Shown here: piece by piece, positions 52,009 to 60,259 of the stretch
How positions within the stretch are numbered: position 1 is the first letter of the stretch
How the letters are laid out: every line of letters starts with the position of its first letter
Assembly (NCBI GenBank): GCA_030613055.1
Contig: JAUWMR010000012.1
Coordinates: forward strand, 23,206-87,205
From: Desulfobacteraceae bacterium
GTDB taxonomy: Bacteria > Desulfobacterota > DSM-4660 > Desulfatiglandales > Desulfatiglandaceae
Length of the DNA: 64,000 nucleotides
Direction of reading: 5' to 3'
Notes under the pieces: model-generated
Told to the model about the DNA's origin: nothing
The model's input: only the letters and a program-made list of their open reading frames with translations
Databases searched by the model: none
Program-made: the position numbers and the translations under genes

Positions 52009-52092
52009 ATGATAGAGAAAAACATAAGGCTTCCAATAACCGGCATGTCGTGTGCCAATTGCGCCCTTAATATAGAAAGGAGAAACACATGA
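52009..52092 (+). pseudogene. Stub of a second HMA domain (copper ATPase N-terminus-like)
   Basis: 27 codons, starting MIEKNIRLPITGMSCANCAL and ending in ERRNT, then TGA overlapping the flavodiiron start by four bases. GMSCANCA is the hallmark of CopA N-terminal domains. The rest of the gene is absent, and its DNA now supplies the ribosome site AAAGGAG of the next gene. Probably left by a deletion. Confidence 0.55.
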
Positions 52093-53270
52093 AGCCCATA
52101 GAAATTGCAAAGGATATTTACTGGTTAGGAGTCATTGATTGGAACATCAGAGATTTCCATGGATATTCCACCTATCAGGGAACCACCTATAATTCATTCC
52201 TGATCATGGATGAAAAGATCACCCTGATTGATGCGGTAAAAAAGGAATTTGCGGATGAATTGATTGCAAGTATAAGTGAGTTAGTCGATCCAAAAAAGAT
52301 AGATTATGTGATCAGTAACCATACGGAGATGGATCACTCCGGGGGACTGCCAAGGGTAATGCACAGGATAGGGGAAGATAAGCCACTCTATTGCTCTAAA
52401 ATGGGGCACAAAAATCTTTCAAGGCATTTCTCACAGAAATGGAATTACCAGCCGGTTGAAAACGGTGGGAAATTGAGTCTGGGAAAAAGAACCCTCACAT
52501 TCCTGGAAACCAGGATGCTTCACTGGCCGGATAGTATGTTTACTTATGTTAAAGAAGACAAGATCCTTTTTTCAAGTGATGCCTTTGGACAGCATTACGC
52601 GGGGATCGAAAGGTTTGACGACGAGATTGGAGAGGCAATCATGCCCCATGCCAGGAAATACTTCGCCAATATCCTGCTGCCTTACTCTCCACTAATACTA
52701 AAGTTGGTAGACAAGGTTACAGAGATGGGACTGGCCATTGATATGATCTGTCCTGATCACGGTATAATCTGGCGTGAAGACCCTTCAAAGATCATCAATG
52801 CCTATGTGGAATGGAGCACCCAGAAACCCAAAAGAAAGGCCGTGGTCATTTATGATACCATGTGGCACAGCACAGAGATCATGGCGGAGGCTATTGTGGA
52901 GGCCCTTGGCCAGGAAGGTATCAATGCCCGGCCAATGCACCTGAGGTCCTGTCACAGGAGCGACATCATAACCGAAGTTCTTGATGCCGGAGCGGTCATT
53001 GTGGGCTCTCCTACTATTAATAACGGCCTTTTCCCTACGGTCAGCGACTTCCTGACTTATATGAAGGGCCTTAAACCAAAGAACAAGGTTGCAGCAGCAT
53101 TCGGTTCTTATGGCTGGAGCGGTGAGTCTGTAAAATTGATCAACAAAGAACTCGAACAGATGAAGTTTGATATCATTGATCCGGGCGTGAAAATACAATA
53201 CGTGCCGGATGATAAAGGACTGAATGCCTGCCACGAATTAGGCAAGATAATCGCCCGGGCACTTCCTTAG
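52089..53270 (+). CDS. Flavodiiron protein (rubredoxin:oxygen/NO oxidoreductase)
   Basis: A 393-residue A-type flavoprotein. The beta-lactamase-like domain (1-250) supplies the di-iron site: H78-x-E80-x-D82-H83 (HTEMDHSGG), a later His in LHWPDSMF, Asp in SSDAFGQHY, and PDHGIIWR. The flavodoxin domain (about 253-393) binds FMN: VIYDTMWHSTEIMAEAI, VGSPTINNGLFP and FGSYGWSGES. It reduces oxygen to water or NO to N2O with electrons from rubredoxin. Its start overlaps the HMA stub, so it may be translationally coupled to it. Confidence 0.95.
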   Translation: MKPIEIAKDIYWLGVIDWNIRDFHGYSTYQGTTYNSFLIMDEKITLIDAVKKEFADELIASISELVDPKKIDYVISNHTEMDHSGGLPRVMHRIGEDKPLYCSKMGHKNLSRHFSQKWNYQPVENGGKLSLGKRTLTFLETRMLHWPDSMFTYVKEDKILFSSDAFGQHYAGIERFDDEIGEAIMPHARKYFANILLPYSPLILKLVDKVTEMGLAIDMICPDHGIIWREDPSKIINAYVEWSTQKPKRKAVVIYDTMWHSTEIMAEAIVEALGQEGINARPMHLRSCHRSDIITEVLDAGAVIVGSPTINNGLFPTVSDFLTYMKGLKPKNKVAAAFGSYGWSGESVKLINKELEQMKFDIIDPGVKIQYVPDDKGLNACHELGKIIARALP

Positions 53271-53344
53271 ATCTTGACTGGTTCATTGATTAGGCCGTCA
53301 ATGACATATATTTTAATTGCAAATGAAAAACGGAGATGAAAAGT

Positions 53345-53590
53345 ATGGAAAACAAGCAAGAAAAATGGGTATGTGCCAACTGTGGCCACACCGGTGACGG
53401 TAAGTTTACAGGGGATATCTGTCCTCAATGCGGGCTGACTTTCTGGAAATGTGGCAATTGTGGGTATCTTATTACAGCGGCTACACCGCCTGGAGAATGC
53501 CCGCAGTGCAAGGAGAAATGCGAATTCTTAAATGTTACCTGCTATACGCCGGAGTGCGGGGGCCCCGGCCATATTGATCCCCGCTTATAG
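53345..53590 (+). CDS. Double rubredoxin-like small protein (81 residues)
   Basis: Start at ATG 53345; an ATG nine bases upstream lies too close to CGGAG. Two CxxC-type iron/zinc sites read WVCANCGHTGDGKFTGDICPQCGLTFWKCGNCGYL and ECPQCKEKCEF, giving about four C-x2-C pairs plus CYTPEC. The pattern is of linked rubredoxin/zinc ribbons. It lies between the flavodiiron protein and the selenoperoxiredoxin, so it could be an electron carrier for either. No named family. Confidence 0.75.
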   Translation: MENKQEKWVCANCGHTGDGKFTGDICPQCGLTFWKCGNCGYLITAATPPGECPQCKEKCEFLNVTCYTPECGGPGHIDPRL

Positions 53591-53633
53591 CAATAACGGG
53601 ACATAAGTTATGTCAGAGATAGGAGGTGGTTTT

Positions 53634-54353
53634 ATGAAAGAGTTGGAAATCGGTTGCGGAAAGCCAACCGGCTCACAGGTTGGCGAGGCGGAGAAGGAAG
53701 AAAAACCAATGGAAAAATCAAAAAACAAGAAGGAGAAAATTATGGCATCAGTTAGTGTTGGGACAAAGGCACCTGATTTTGAAGCACCGGCATATCAGGA
53801 TGGTAGCTTTGGGCAGATAAAGCTTTCGGATTATCTTGGTAAATGGGTGGTGATCTGTTTTTACCCTGGAGATTTCACGTTTGTTTGACCGACGGAGTTG
53901 GCGGCAGTTGCCACCAAATATGAAGATCTCAAAAAACTGGATGTTGAGGTTCTTTCGATCAGTGTGGACAGTCATTTCGTGCACAAGATCTGGCAGGAGG
54001 AAGAGCTTTCCAAGATGGTTAAAGGGGGTGTTCCCTTTCCCATGTTATCCGATGCAGGCGGCAAGATAGGATCGGTTTACGGGGTATATAATGAGGCCGG
54101 TGGCGTGAATACCAGGGGGCGCTTCATTATTGATCCCGATGGTGTTATCCAGGCAATTGAGATACTGACACCGCCTGTGGGCCGTAATGTAAGCGAGTTA
54201 TTTCGACAGATCCAGGCATTTCAATTGGTCCGAAAGAGCAAGGGCTCGGAGGCCACACCGTCAGGCTGGCAGCCTGGCAAACCAACCCTTAAGCCCGGGC
54301 CTGATCTTGTTGGTAAAGTCTGGAAGGAATGGAAGACGGATCTGGCTTTCTGA
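53634..54353 (+). CDS. Selenocysteine peroxiredoxin (in-frame TGA at the peroxidatic position)
   Basis: The frame is open from 53634 to TAG-free 54353 except for TGA at 53886-53888. Around it the protein reads PGDFTFV-U-PTELAAV, where peroxiredoxins have Cys (FTFVCPTE). Both sides are good peroxiredoxin sequence in one frame, so selenocysteine is the natural reading; a hairpin follows the TGA. Two starts have ribosome sites: 53634 (239 residues, U85, with EIGCGKP in the extension) and 53742 (203 residues, U49, [16 protein letters not shown]). The usual resolving Cys (VCPAGW) is Thr (EATPSGW), so an external thiol is needed. It reduces peroxides in the cytoplasm. Confidence 0.88.
53886..53917 (+). 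promoter_or_regulatory. TGA (Sec) codon and candidate bacterial SECIS hairpin
   Basis: TGA at 53886-53888. Nine bases on, TTGGCGGC (53898-53905) pairs with TGCCACCAA-type sequence (53910-53917) with one C-A mismatch and apical loop AGTT. Size, distance from the TGA (loop about 18 bases downstream) and a G in the loop fit bacterial SECIS elements. Folded by eye only. Confidence 0.65.
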
Positions 54354-54510
54354 TTTTATTTGAAAGAGTTAAGGAGATAAGTTATTTGTATATGTCATTG
54401 AGATTGTCGCGGGGCTTTATCAGGATGGGATCAATGAAAAGCGAAGTGATTAAACAGCATATGATGACTTTCTGGCCTTTTAAGTTTCAATTTTATCGGA
54501 GGATTTTGTT

Positions 54511-55542
54511 ATGCATACTTTGTTACTGCCAAAAGGGCAGCCAGTTGTCGAGAACCTGCAGACTTCCTGCATACATATGGGTAATATGCTCAATTCCTTG
54601 GAAGAGACAGGCTTCAGCGGGTACCTTGAGTTACAGGTGGATGATTCAAAAGGGGTTATATTTTTTGGCGATGGTGAAATAATTAGTTCGCTTTTCATGA
54701 ATGGCGGAAATAGAGAGAAGATAACAGGCCAAGAGGCCATCTCTCTTATCCTTGATCGAAGCAATTCAAAAGACGGCTTTATAAACCAGTATCGTTTCAA
54801 TACCAATATAGTAAAGGTGCTCACCACTCTGGCATCGAATGAGATGGTGTTCCATAACCTGAGCACGGAATTCATTAGCCTCGAAAAAATAATTCCTTAT
54901 CTGAGAAGGGAGGTGTTTAACGGGTACCTTGAACTGCAAATACCGAGTAAAAAGCAGATGTCCTTGATCTTCTTAAAGGAAGGTAAACCTGTCGAGTGTT
55001 TTTTCTCCTCACTTCAAACGGGCGCCGTACGTTCAGGCATAAATATCCTCAACAGCATAGTACAACATGCCTCCGAGGCAGGAGCCGTCTTCAATGTGTA
55101 CAGGCGCAGTATTCGGCCAGCACAGGAAAAGATAATGGCAGTCCCGCCACCTGACAGGGAAGAGGTAATGGGGTTCCTGGATGTGAGTTTTAATATCATC
55201 AACTTTGTTTTTGGCAAGCATCTGGGGGAAAGCAGCTTTGAACAGATATTCACTGATGCGTGTATTGAGGTAACCGACAGGTACCCTTTTATGCATCCCT
55301 TTGCCGATGTGGTCGTTTACAGGGATGGACACCTTAAGGTAGACCCAGAGGTGGAGATGGTCGAGGTACTCGAAGGTATCAATGAATGTCTTCAGCTGAT
55401 ATTTAAGAATGTGGAATCTACCAATGGCAATCTCTTGCCAGAGGTCAAAACCAGGATAGAGGATGCCATAGGGGAGGTTAAGGAAAAACTGGTCAGGTCG
55501 CACATGGATAAGCACATCCCACTACTGCTTGAGGAAGATTAG
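54511..55542 (+). CDS. Protein with two DUF4388-like domains, unknown function
   Basis: A 343-residue soluble protein with an internal repeat: FSGYLELQVDDSKGVIFFGDGEIISSLF (about 35-62) and FNGYLELQIPSKKQMSLIFLKEGKPVECFF (about 139-168). This is the shape of DUF4388/PATAN-type domains found with two-component systems and gliding/phototaxis regulators. The C-terminal 110 residues are helical. CGGAGGATTTTGTT precedes the ATG. It lies between the peroxiredoxin and a haem-binding sensor, so a signalling role is plausible but not shown. Confidence 0.7.
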   Translation: MHTLLLPKGQPVVENLQTSCIHMGNMLNSLEETGFSGYLELQVDDSKGVIFFGDGEIISSLFMNGGNREKITGQEAISLILDRSNSKDGFINQYRFNTNIVKVLTTLASNEMVFHNLSTEFISLEKIIPYLRREVFNGYLELQIPSKKQMSLIFLKEGKPVECFFSSLQTGAVRSGINILNSIVQHASEAGAVFNVYRRSIRPAQEKIMAVPPPDREEVMGFLDVSFNIINFVFGKHLGESSFEQIFTDACIEVTDRYPFMHPFADVVVYRDGHLKVDPEVEMVEVLEGINECLQLIFKNVESTNGNLLPEVKTRIEDAIGEVKEKLVRSHMDKHIPLLLEED

Positions 55543-55639
55543 CCCGCTTCTATTCTTGCGCCAACGTAGGACATATGATGGAAGAGAGGTCTTGACGAGC
55601 TAATGCACTTTACAAATCCAAAATCAAAAGGAGTCGGAC

Positions 55640-56524
55640 GTGTCTATTAAATGGAAAATAAATCTGCTTCTTATAGTCCTTGGAATCACGACATCTCTTC
55701 TTGTTGCGGGCTTTAATTATTATGAGGAAAAAGATAGAGTTCTTGAAGAGGCACTTAAAAAGGCTGAAATAATTTCATCTTTTGCTATAGCTTTGTTCAA
55801 ATATACGAAGAAAACCATGTCCCCGCTGGCTCAGAAACTACTCGGAGATGACGTTTATCATCCTGAAATAGAGGCGTGCTTTTTTGTTGCCAGGGATATC
55901 GCGGATATTTTTACAAAATCACAGCCAGGTTACTCTTTCAAGCAGGCATGCCCTAATCCTATGTACCTTACAAATAAAGCAGATATGCAGGAGAGTGAAA
56001 TAGTTGAATATTTTTCAGTAAACCCGGACGTGAAGATGAAAAAGGGAGTTACGGAAAAAAATGGCGAGAGATATTTCTACGTAGCAAAACCCGTCGTGGC
56101 TGACAAAAAAAACTGTATTAGATGTCATGGATCCAGGGCAAATGCTCCAAGGGCCGTGGTTCAAAAGTATCCGGGTCCGAATGGATATGGCTATACCTTC
56201 AATGAAGTAGTGGCAACCTTTATAACTTATGTGCCTATACAAAAAGCCCTGGAAGGGGTGAAGTATATGGCTTTCAAAACAGTCTTAATCGGGATTTGCG
56301 GCATTTTTTTTATTGCAATAGTGGTCTGGCTTTTCATAGGTAACAGTGTGACAAAACCCATTGCCCGGTTGACCCAAATGGCAGATGAGGTAAGCCGAGG
56401 GAAGGAAATAAGTCGGGAAATAAGGACAAACTCCTCTGATGAGATAGGTTCTTTATATGAAGCCTTCGATAGAATGAGGATAAGCGTAATCAAGTTAGTG
56501 CAGGCAACTAAAAAAAGGAGATAA
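55640..56524 (+). CDS. Membrane haem-c sensor (DUF3365/Tll0287-like) with HAMP
   Basis: GTG start after AAAAGGAGTCGGAC. The 294-residue protein has membrane helix 1 at about 7-25, a periplasmic domain with CIRCHGS (covalent haem c) and the typical YFYVAKPVVADKKNCIRCHG context, helix 2 at about 212-234, then a HAMP linker (NSVTKPIARLTQMADEVSRGKEI). It stops after the HAMP without kinase, cyclase or methyl-accepting output, so it must act through a partner. It directly precedes the octahaem cytochrome group, which suggests it senses redox state or NO in the periplasm. Confidence 0.82.
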   Translation: MSIKWKINLLLIVLGITTSLLVAGFNYYEEKDRVLEEALKKAEIISSFAIALFKYTKKTMSPLAQKLLGDDVYHPEIEACFFVARDIADIFTKSQPGYSFKQACPNPMYLTNKADMQESEIVEYFSVNPDVKMKKGVTEKNGERYFYVAKPVVADKKNCIRCHGSRANAPRAVVQKYPGPNGYGYTFNEVVATFITYVPIQKALEGVKYMAFKTVLIGICGIFFIAIVVWLFIGNSVTKPIARLTQMADEVSRGKEISREIRTNSSDEIGSLYEAFDRMRISVIKLVQATKKRR

Positions 56525-56551
56525 TTTTAAAGTCCTTTTGAAGAGGGAATA

Positions 56552-56758
56552 ATGATTCATGACAAAAGGAAGAAATGTCCGGATTGTTATGAGTGCCAGA
56601 TATGCAGTGAGAACCGCTGTCGTCTCTGTCGGCAAGGTGCTCATTGCAAGGGAACATCTGAACTGGGAACAGGTTTTACTCACGGTCAATATCTTGAGTG
56701 GAAAAGGAAAAAGATGGAGGCAAGAACCTTGACGAAGAATAAGGAGATATGCCTATGA
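56552..56758 (+). CDS. Small cysteine-rich protein (68 residues) coupled to the octahaem cytochrome
   Basis: It reads KKCPDCYECQICSENRCRLC, then RQGAHCKGTSELGTGFTHGQY. Seven cysteines lie within 25 residues in C-x2-C arrangements, with a basic C-terminus. Its stop overlaps the start region of the cytochrome gene (ATGA). It could bind an Fe-S cluster or zinc. No family recognised. Close coupling suggests it helps assembly of, or electron delivery to, the cytochrome. Confidence 0.6.
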   Translation: MIHDKRKKCPDCYECQICSENRCRLCRQGAHCKGTSELGTGFTHGQYLEWKRKKMEARTLTKNKEICL

Positions 56759-58248
56759 AGAAATTCTCCCTGTATGCCATGCTGATGGTGTTTTTTTCTG
56801 TTCAGGCAGCCATCGCAGCAAATGCTCAGATCAGCGAAGATACACAGACATGCATTGACTGTCATGCATCTTTACACCCTGGCATTGTGGCTGCCTGGAA
56901 GAAAAGCCGCATGGCCAATATCACTCCGGCTGAGGCCTTGAAGAAGACAAAAATTGAGAGGCGAGTTTCGGTTGGCAATGTGCCCGATGGACTGGTCAAT
57001 GTTGTTGTTGGCTGCGCCGAATGCCACACCATGAATCCCGAAGAGCATCAGGATACCTTTGAGCACAATGGTTACGACATTCATATTGTTGTGACTCCCA
57101 GGGACTGCGCAACATGTCATCCTGCCGAGGTAAGACAATACGGAAAAAACCTCATGTCTCATGCCTACGGAAACCTTCAGAACAATCCGCTCTACAGAGA
57201 CCTCGTGGACTCGGTTAATGGAAATCAATCCTTTGCAGATATGAAAACTACATATAAATCTCCTGATATCAAGACAGATGCTGATTCCTGTTTTTACTGT
57301 CATGGCACAGTCGTTCAGGTTAAGGGTATGCGAACCAGAGAAACGAAAGAGGGAGAGATGTCATTTCCTGTACTTTCGGGGTGGCCTAACCATGGGGTCG
57401 GCAGGATCAATCCAGATGGATCCAGGGGATCCTGTGCGGCCTGCCACAGCCGACACCGGTTTTCCATTGAAATGGCCAGAAAGCCCTATACCTGTTCCGA
57501 GTGCCACAAGGGTCCTGATGTGCCGGCATATAAGGTCTATACTGTCAGCAAGCATGGGAATATCTATGCCTCAATGGGCAGGGCATGGAATTTTGACTCC
57601 GTCCCGTGGACCGTGGGAAAAGACTTTACAGCGCCAACCTGCGCCACCTGTCACGTCAGCCTTGTTATCTCTGAAGATGGAGATGTTATAGCAAAACGGA
57701 CACACCAGATGAATGATCGTATCCCCTGGAGATTATTGGGCCTGATCTACGCCCACCCCCATCCAAAATCTCCGGATACAACCATTATTAAGAACAGGGC
57801 AGGATTACCTCTGCCCACGGAATTGACCGGAGAGCCTGCGGTCAAATATCTAATTGATACAAAGGAGCGGGAGAGGAGGAATGATAATATGCAGAAAGTC
57901 TGTCTTGCCTGCCATAGTCAGGGGTGGATAGATGGACATTTTGCCCGTCTTGAAAACACAATCAAGACTACTAACAAGATGACTCTGACTGCCACAAAGA
58001 TTCTTTTAACTGCCTGGGATAAGGGAGCTGCCAAAGGGCTTGCTCAAAAGGACAGCATCTTCAATGAGGCCATTGAGAAAAAGTGGGTGGAGCAGTGGCT
58101 GTTTTATGCCAGTTCATGCCGGTTTGCATCGGCCATGGCAGGTGCCGACTACGGCGCCTTTGCCAACGGCCGCTGGTACATGTCCAAGAACATCCAGGAG
58201 ATGGTTGATTGGTTGGAGTTTAAACTCAAACAAACTCCGGGAAAATAA
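56755..58248 (+). CDS. Octahaem cytochrome c, hydroxylamine-oxidoreductase family
   Basis: Start at ATG 56755, eight bases after AAGGAG. A signal peptide (MKKFSLYAMLMVFFSVQAAIAANA) exports the 497-residue protein. Eight CxxCH haem sites appear in order: CIDCH (C33), CAECH, CATCH, CFYCH, CAACH, CSECH, CATCH, CLACH. The C-terminal helical segment WLFYASSCRFASAMAGADYGAFANGRWYM matches the HAO family. Such proteins in anaerobes reduce nitrite or hydroxylamine to ammonium rather than oxidise hydroxylamine. Whether a tyrosine crosslinks the catalytic haem cannot be decided here. Context of hcp and stress genes favours detoxification. Confidence 0.87.
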   Translation: MKKFSLYAMLMVFFSVQAAIAANAQISEDTQTCIDCHASLHPGIVAAWKKSRMANITPAEALKKTKIERRVSVGNVPDGLVNVVVGCAECHTMNPEEHQDTFEHNGYDIHIVVTPRDCATCHPAEVRQYGKNLMSHAYGNLQNNPLYRDLVDSVNGNQSFADMKTTYKSPDIKTDADSCFYCHGTVVQVKGMRTRETKEGEMSFPVLSGWPNHGVGRINPDGSRGSCAACHSRHRFSIEMARKPYTCSECHKGPDVPAYKVYTVSKHGNIYASMGRAWNFDSVPWTVGKDFTAPTCATCHVSLVISEDGDVIAKRTHQMNDRIPWRLLGLIYAHPHPKSPDTTIIKNRAGLPLPTELTGEPAVKYLIDTKERERRNDNMQKVCLACHSQGWIDGHFARLENTIKTTNKMTLTATKILLTAWDKGAAKGLAQKDSIFNEAIEKKWVEQWLFYASSCRFASAMAGADYGAFANGRWYMSKNIQEMVDWLEFKLKQTPGK

Positions 58249-58265
58249 TCAAAAAGGAGAACAAG

Positions 58266-59030
58266 ATGTTACTAATAGAGGATCTGCAGGTAAAGCTTGG
58301 GGATAAGGAAATCCTGAAACACATCGATCTTGAAATCCAGCCAGGGGAGACCCATATACTGTTTGGACCAAACGGCTCCGGGAAGACATCCTTATTGATG
58401 GCGATTATGGGTTACCCTCAATACGAAGTGGTGGCAGGAAAGATAATGTTTAAAGGGGAAGATATAACACGTCTGCCAATAGACGAACGGGCCAGGCTGG
58501 GTATAGGCATGTCTTACCAGCGCCCACCCACAATAAACGGATTAAAGACCCGGCAGATGGTCCAGTTATGCGCAGGGGATGAAGTAGATGAAGTTGACTT
58601 AGCCAAGCGGGTAAATTTTGAGGAATTTTTAGACAGGGATGTGAATGCAGGCTTTTCAGGCGGCGAAATCAAACGCTCTGAACTGCTTCAATTAACGGCT
58701 CAGGCCCCCGATCTAATGCTATTTGATGAGCCTGAATCAGGGGTTGATATGGAAAATATTTCTCTTGTAGGCAAGACTATTGCCTCTTTGTTACAGAAAG
58801 ACCTTTCCGCCGTTGTAACAAAAACTATAATGAAGACGAAGTTAGAACGAAAAAAAATGGGACTCATCATTACCCATACTGGATTTATTCTTGACTATGT
58901 GTCTGCTGACAAGGGACAGGTTCTGTATGACGGGATGTTAAGTTGTGTAAGTAACCCCCGCGAAATATTAACCTGCATAGGCGAATCCGGCTATAAGGAG
59001 TGTTTGCGATGTATAACAGAGACCAATTAA
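58266..59030 (+). CDS. sufC: SufC Fe-S assembly ATPase
   Basis: A 254-residue ABC ATPase: Walker A GPNGSGKT (34-41), Q-loop in MSYQRPPTI, signature FSGGEIKRSE, Walker B LMLFDEPESGVD, and the switch His in IITHTG. SufC powers the SufB scaffold during [Fe-S] cluster building in the cytoplasm. The gene overlaps its partner by 22 bases. No sufD, sufS or sufE is seen, so this is the minimal SufCB form. Confidence 0.94.
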   Translation: MLLIEDLQVKLGDKEILKHIDLEIQPGETHILFGPNGSGKTSLLMAIMGYPQYEVVAGKIMFKGEDITRLPIDERARLGIGMSYQRPPTINGLKTRQMVQLCAGDEVDEVDLAKRVNFEEFLDRDVNAGFSGGEIKRSELLQLTAQAPDLMLFDEPESGVDMENISLVGKTIASLLQKDLSAVVTKTIMKTKLERKKMGLIITHTGFILDYVSADKGQVLYDGMLSCVSNPREILTCIGESGYKECLRCITETN

Positions 59031-60235
59031 GAGAAAAAGCGAATAAGGCAATAGACAAAACGGGAGCAATCGGGCCGGATATTAATCTTGATGAATTTGA
59101 TGATGCGCCTGTATCCCATTCTTATATGGCAGATGAAGATCTTTGCTCAATGCCGGAAGATGAACAGAAGCGGCTTATCATGGCGGGTCTGGATGTCACC
59201 AAGAAGGATCGAGGGGGCACCTATTTTCAGAAAGACACAGAAGTCATTCATTGCCACACCCAGCAGGAGGGCATTGAAGTCATCCCCATCCGGAAGGCCT
59301 TGGAGCAGTATGACTGGATAAGGGATTATTACTGGAAGCTGGCGGCCGTGGATACAGACAAATATACCGCTGCGGCAGAACTTGGATTGCATGACGGTTA
59401 TGTTATCCGGGCCCTTCCTGGAAGTAAATCCATCTATCCCATCCAGGCCTGCCTTTATTTAGATAAGGACGGATTGCAACAGAATGTTCACAACATAATA
59501 ATTGCCGAAGAAGATTCAGAGCTTCATATCATCACGGGCTGTGCCACATCACCCCATTTGAAAAGAGGTGTCCATGTTGGGATTTCGGAATTTTATGTTA
59601 AGAAAAATGCCAAACTGACCTTTACAATGATTCATAATTGGGCAGAGGAGATGATGGTGCGCCCGCGCTCCGTGGCACAGGTAGAAGAGGGGGGCCTTTT
59701 TCTGAACAACTACATATGTATGAAACCTGTCCGTTCCTTACAGATGTATCCAACAACCCATTTGGTGGGTAAAGATGCCGTGGCCCGGTTTTACAGTATT
59801 ATTGTAGGAAGTCCGGGTTCCGAATATGACCTGGGCGGCAGGATATTTCTGAAACACCCGGGCAACCGGGCTGAAATTGTGGCTCGAGCCATCAGCAACG
59901 GCGGAAAGATAATTGCCAGGGGACATCTGATCGGGGAAGTGCCGGATATCAAGGCCCATCTGGAGTGCCGCGGCCTTCTTCTCAATGGCGGGCTTATCCA
60001 CGCCATACCTGAATTGGAGGGACGTGTCGATGGTGTAGAGATGTCTCATGAAGCGGCAGTAGGCAAGATCGCACAGGAGGAGATTGCCTACCTGATGTCC
60101 CGTGGTCTCAGCGAAGATGAAGCCACCTCGACTATTGTTCGTGGTTTCCTGAGTGTCGATATCCCTGGTCTGCCCCCTCAATTAAAGGCGGAAATTGACA
60201 GGGCCATAGAAGAGAGTAACAAGGATGTGATGTAG
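59009..60235 (+). CDS. sufB: SufB/SufD-type Fe-S assembly scaffold protein
   Basis: Start at ATG 59009, eight bases after AAGGAG, within the end of sufC; a GTG at 59000 is less likely. The 408-residue protein has the parallel beta-helix core (LHIITGCATSPHLKRGVHVGISEFYV to GAIL-like RGHLIGEVPDIKAHLECRGLLLN) and the C-terminal helical SufBD end (MSHEAAVGKIAQEEIAYLMSRGLSEDEA). It builds and transfers Fe-S clusters with SufC. Its stress-island setting fits repair of damaged clusters. Confidence 0.93.
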   Translation: MYNRDQLREKANKAIDKTGAIGPDINLDEFDDAPVSHSYMADEDLCSMPEDEQKRLIMAGLDVTKKDRGGTYFQKDTEVIHCHTQQEGIEVIPIRKALEQYDWIRDYYWKLAAVDTDKYTAAAELGLHDGYVIRALPGSKSIYPIQACLYLDKDGLQQNVHNIIIAEEDSELHIITGCATSPHLKRGVHVGISEFYVKKNAKLTFTMIHNWAEEMMVRPRSVAQVEEGGLFLNNYICMKPVRSLQMYPTTHLVGKDAVARFYSIIVGSPGSEYDLGGRIFLKHPGNRAEIVARAISNGGKIIARGHLIGEVPDIKAHLECRGLLLNGGLIHAIPELEGRVDGVEMSHEAAVGKIAQEEIAYLMSRGLSEDEATSTIVRGFLSVDIPGLPPQLKAEIDRAIEESNKDVM

Positions 60236-60259
60236 CCTATTAAAAAAGAGGAGGATGGG

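Noticed and set aside
53880..53898. Peroxiredoxin break considered as a sequencing frameshift or ordinary pseudogene
   Set aside because: Both halves are in the same frame, and only the catalytic Cys codon is TGA, with no other decay.
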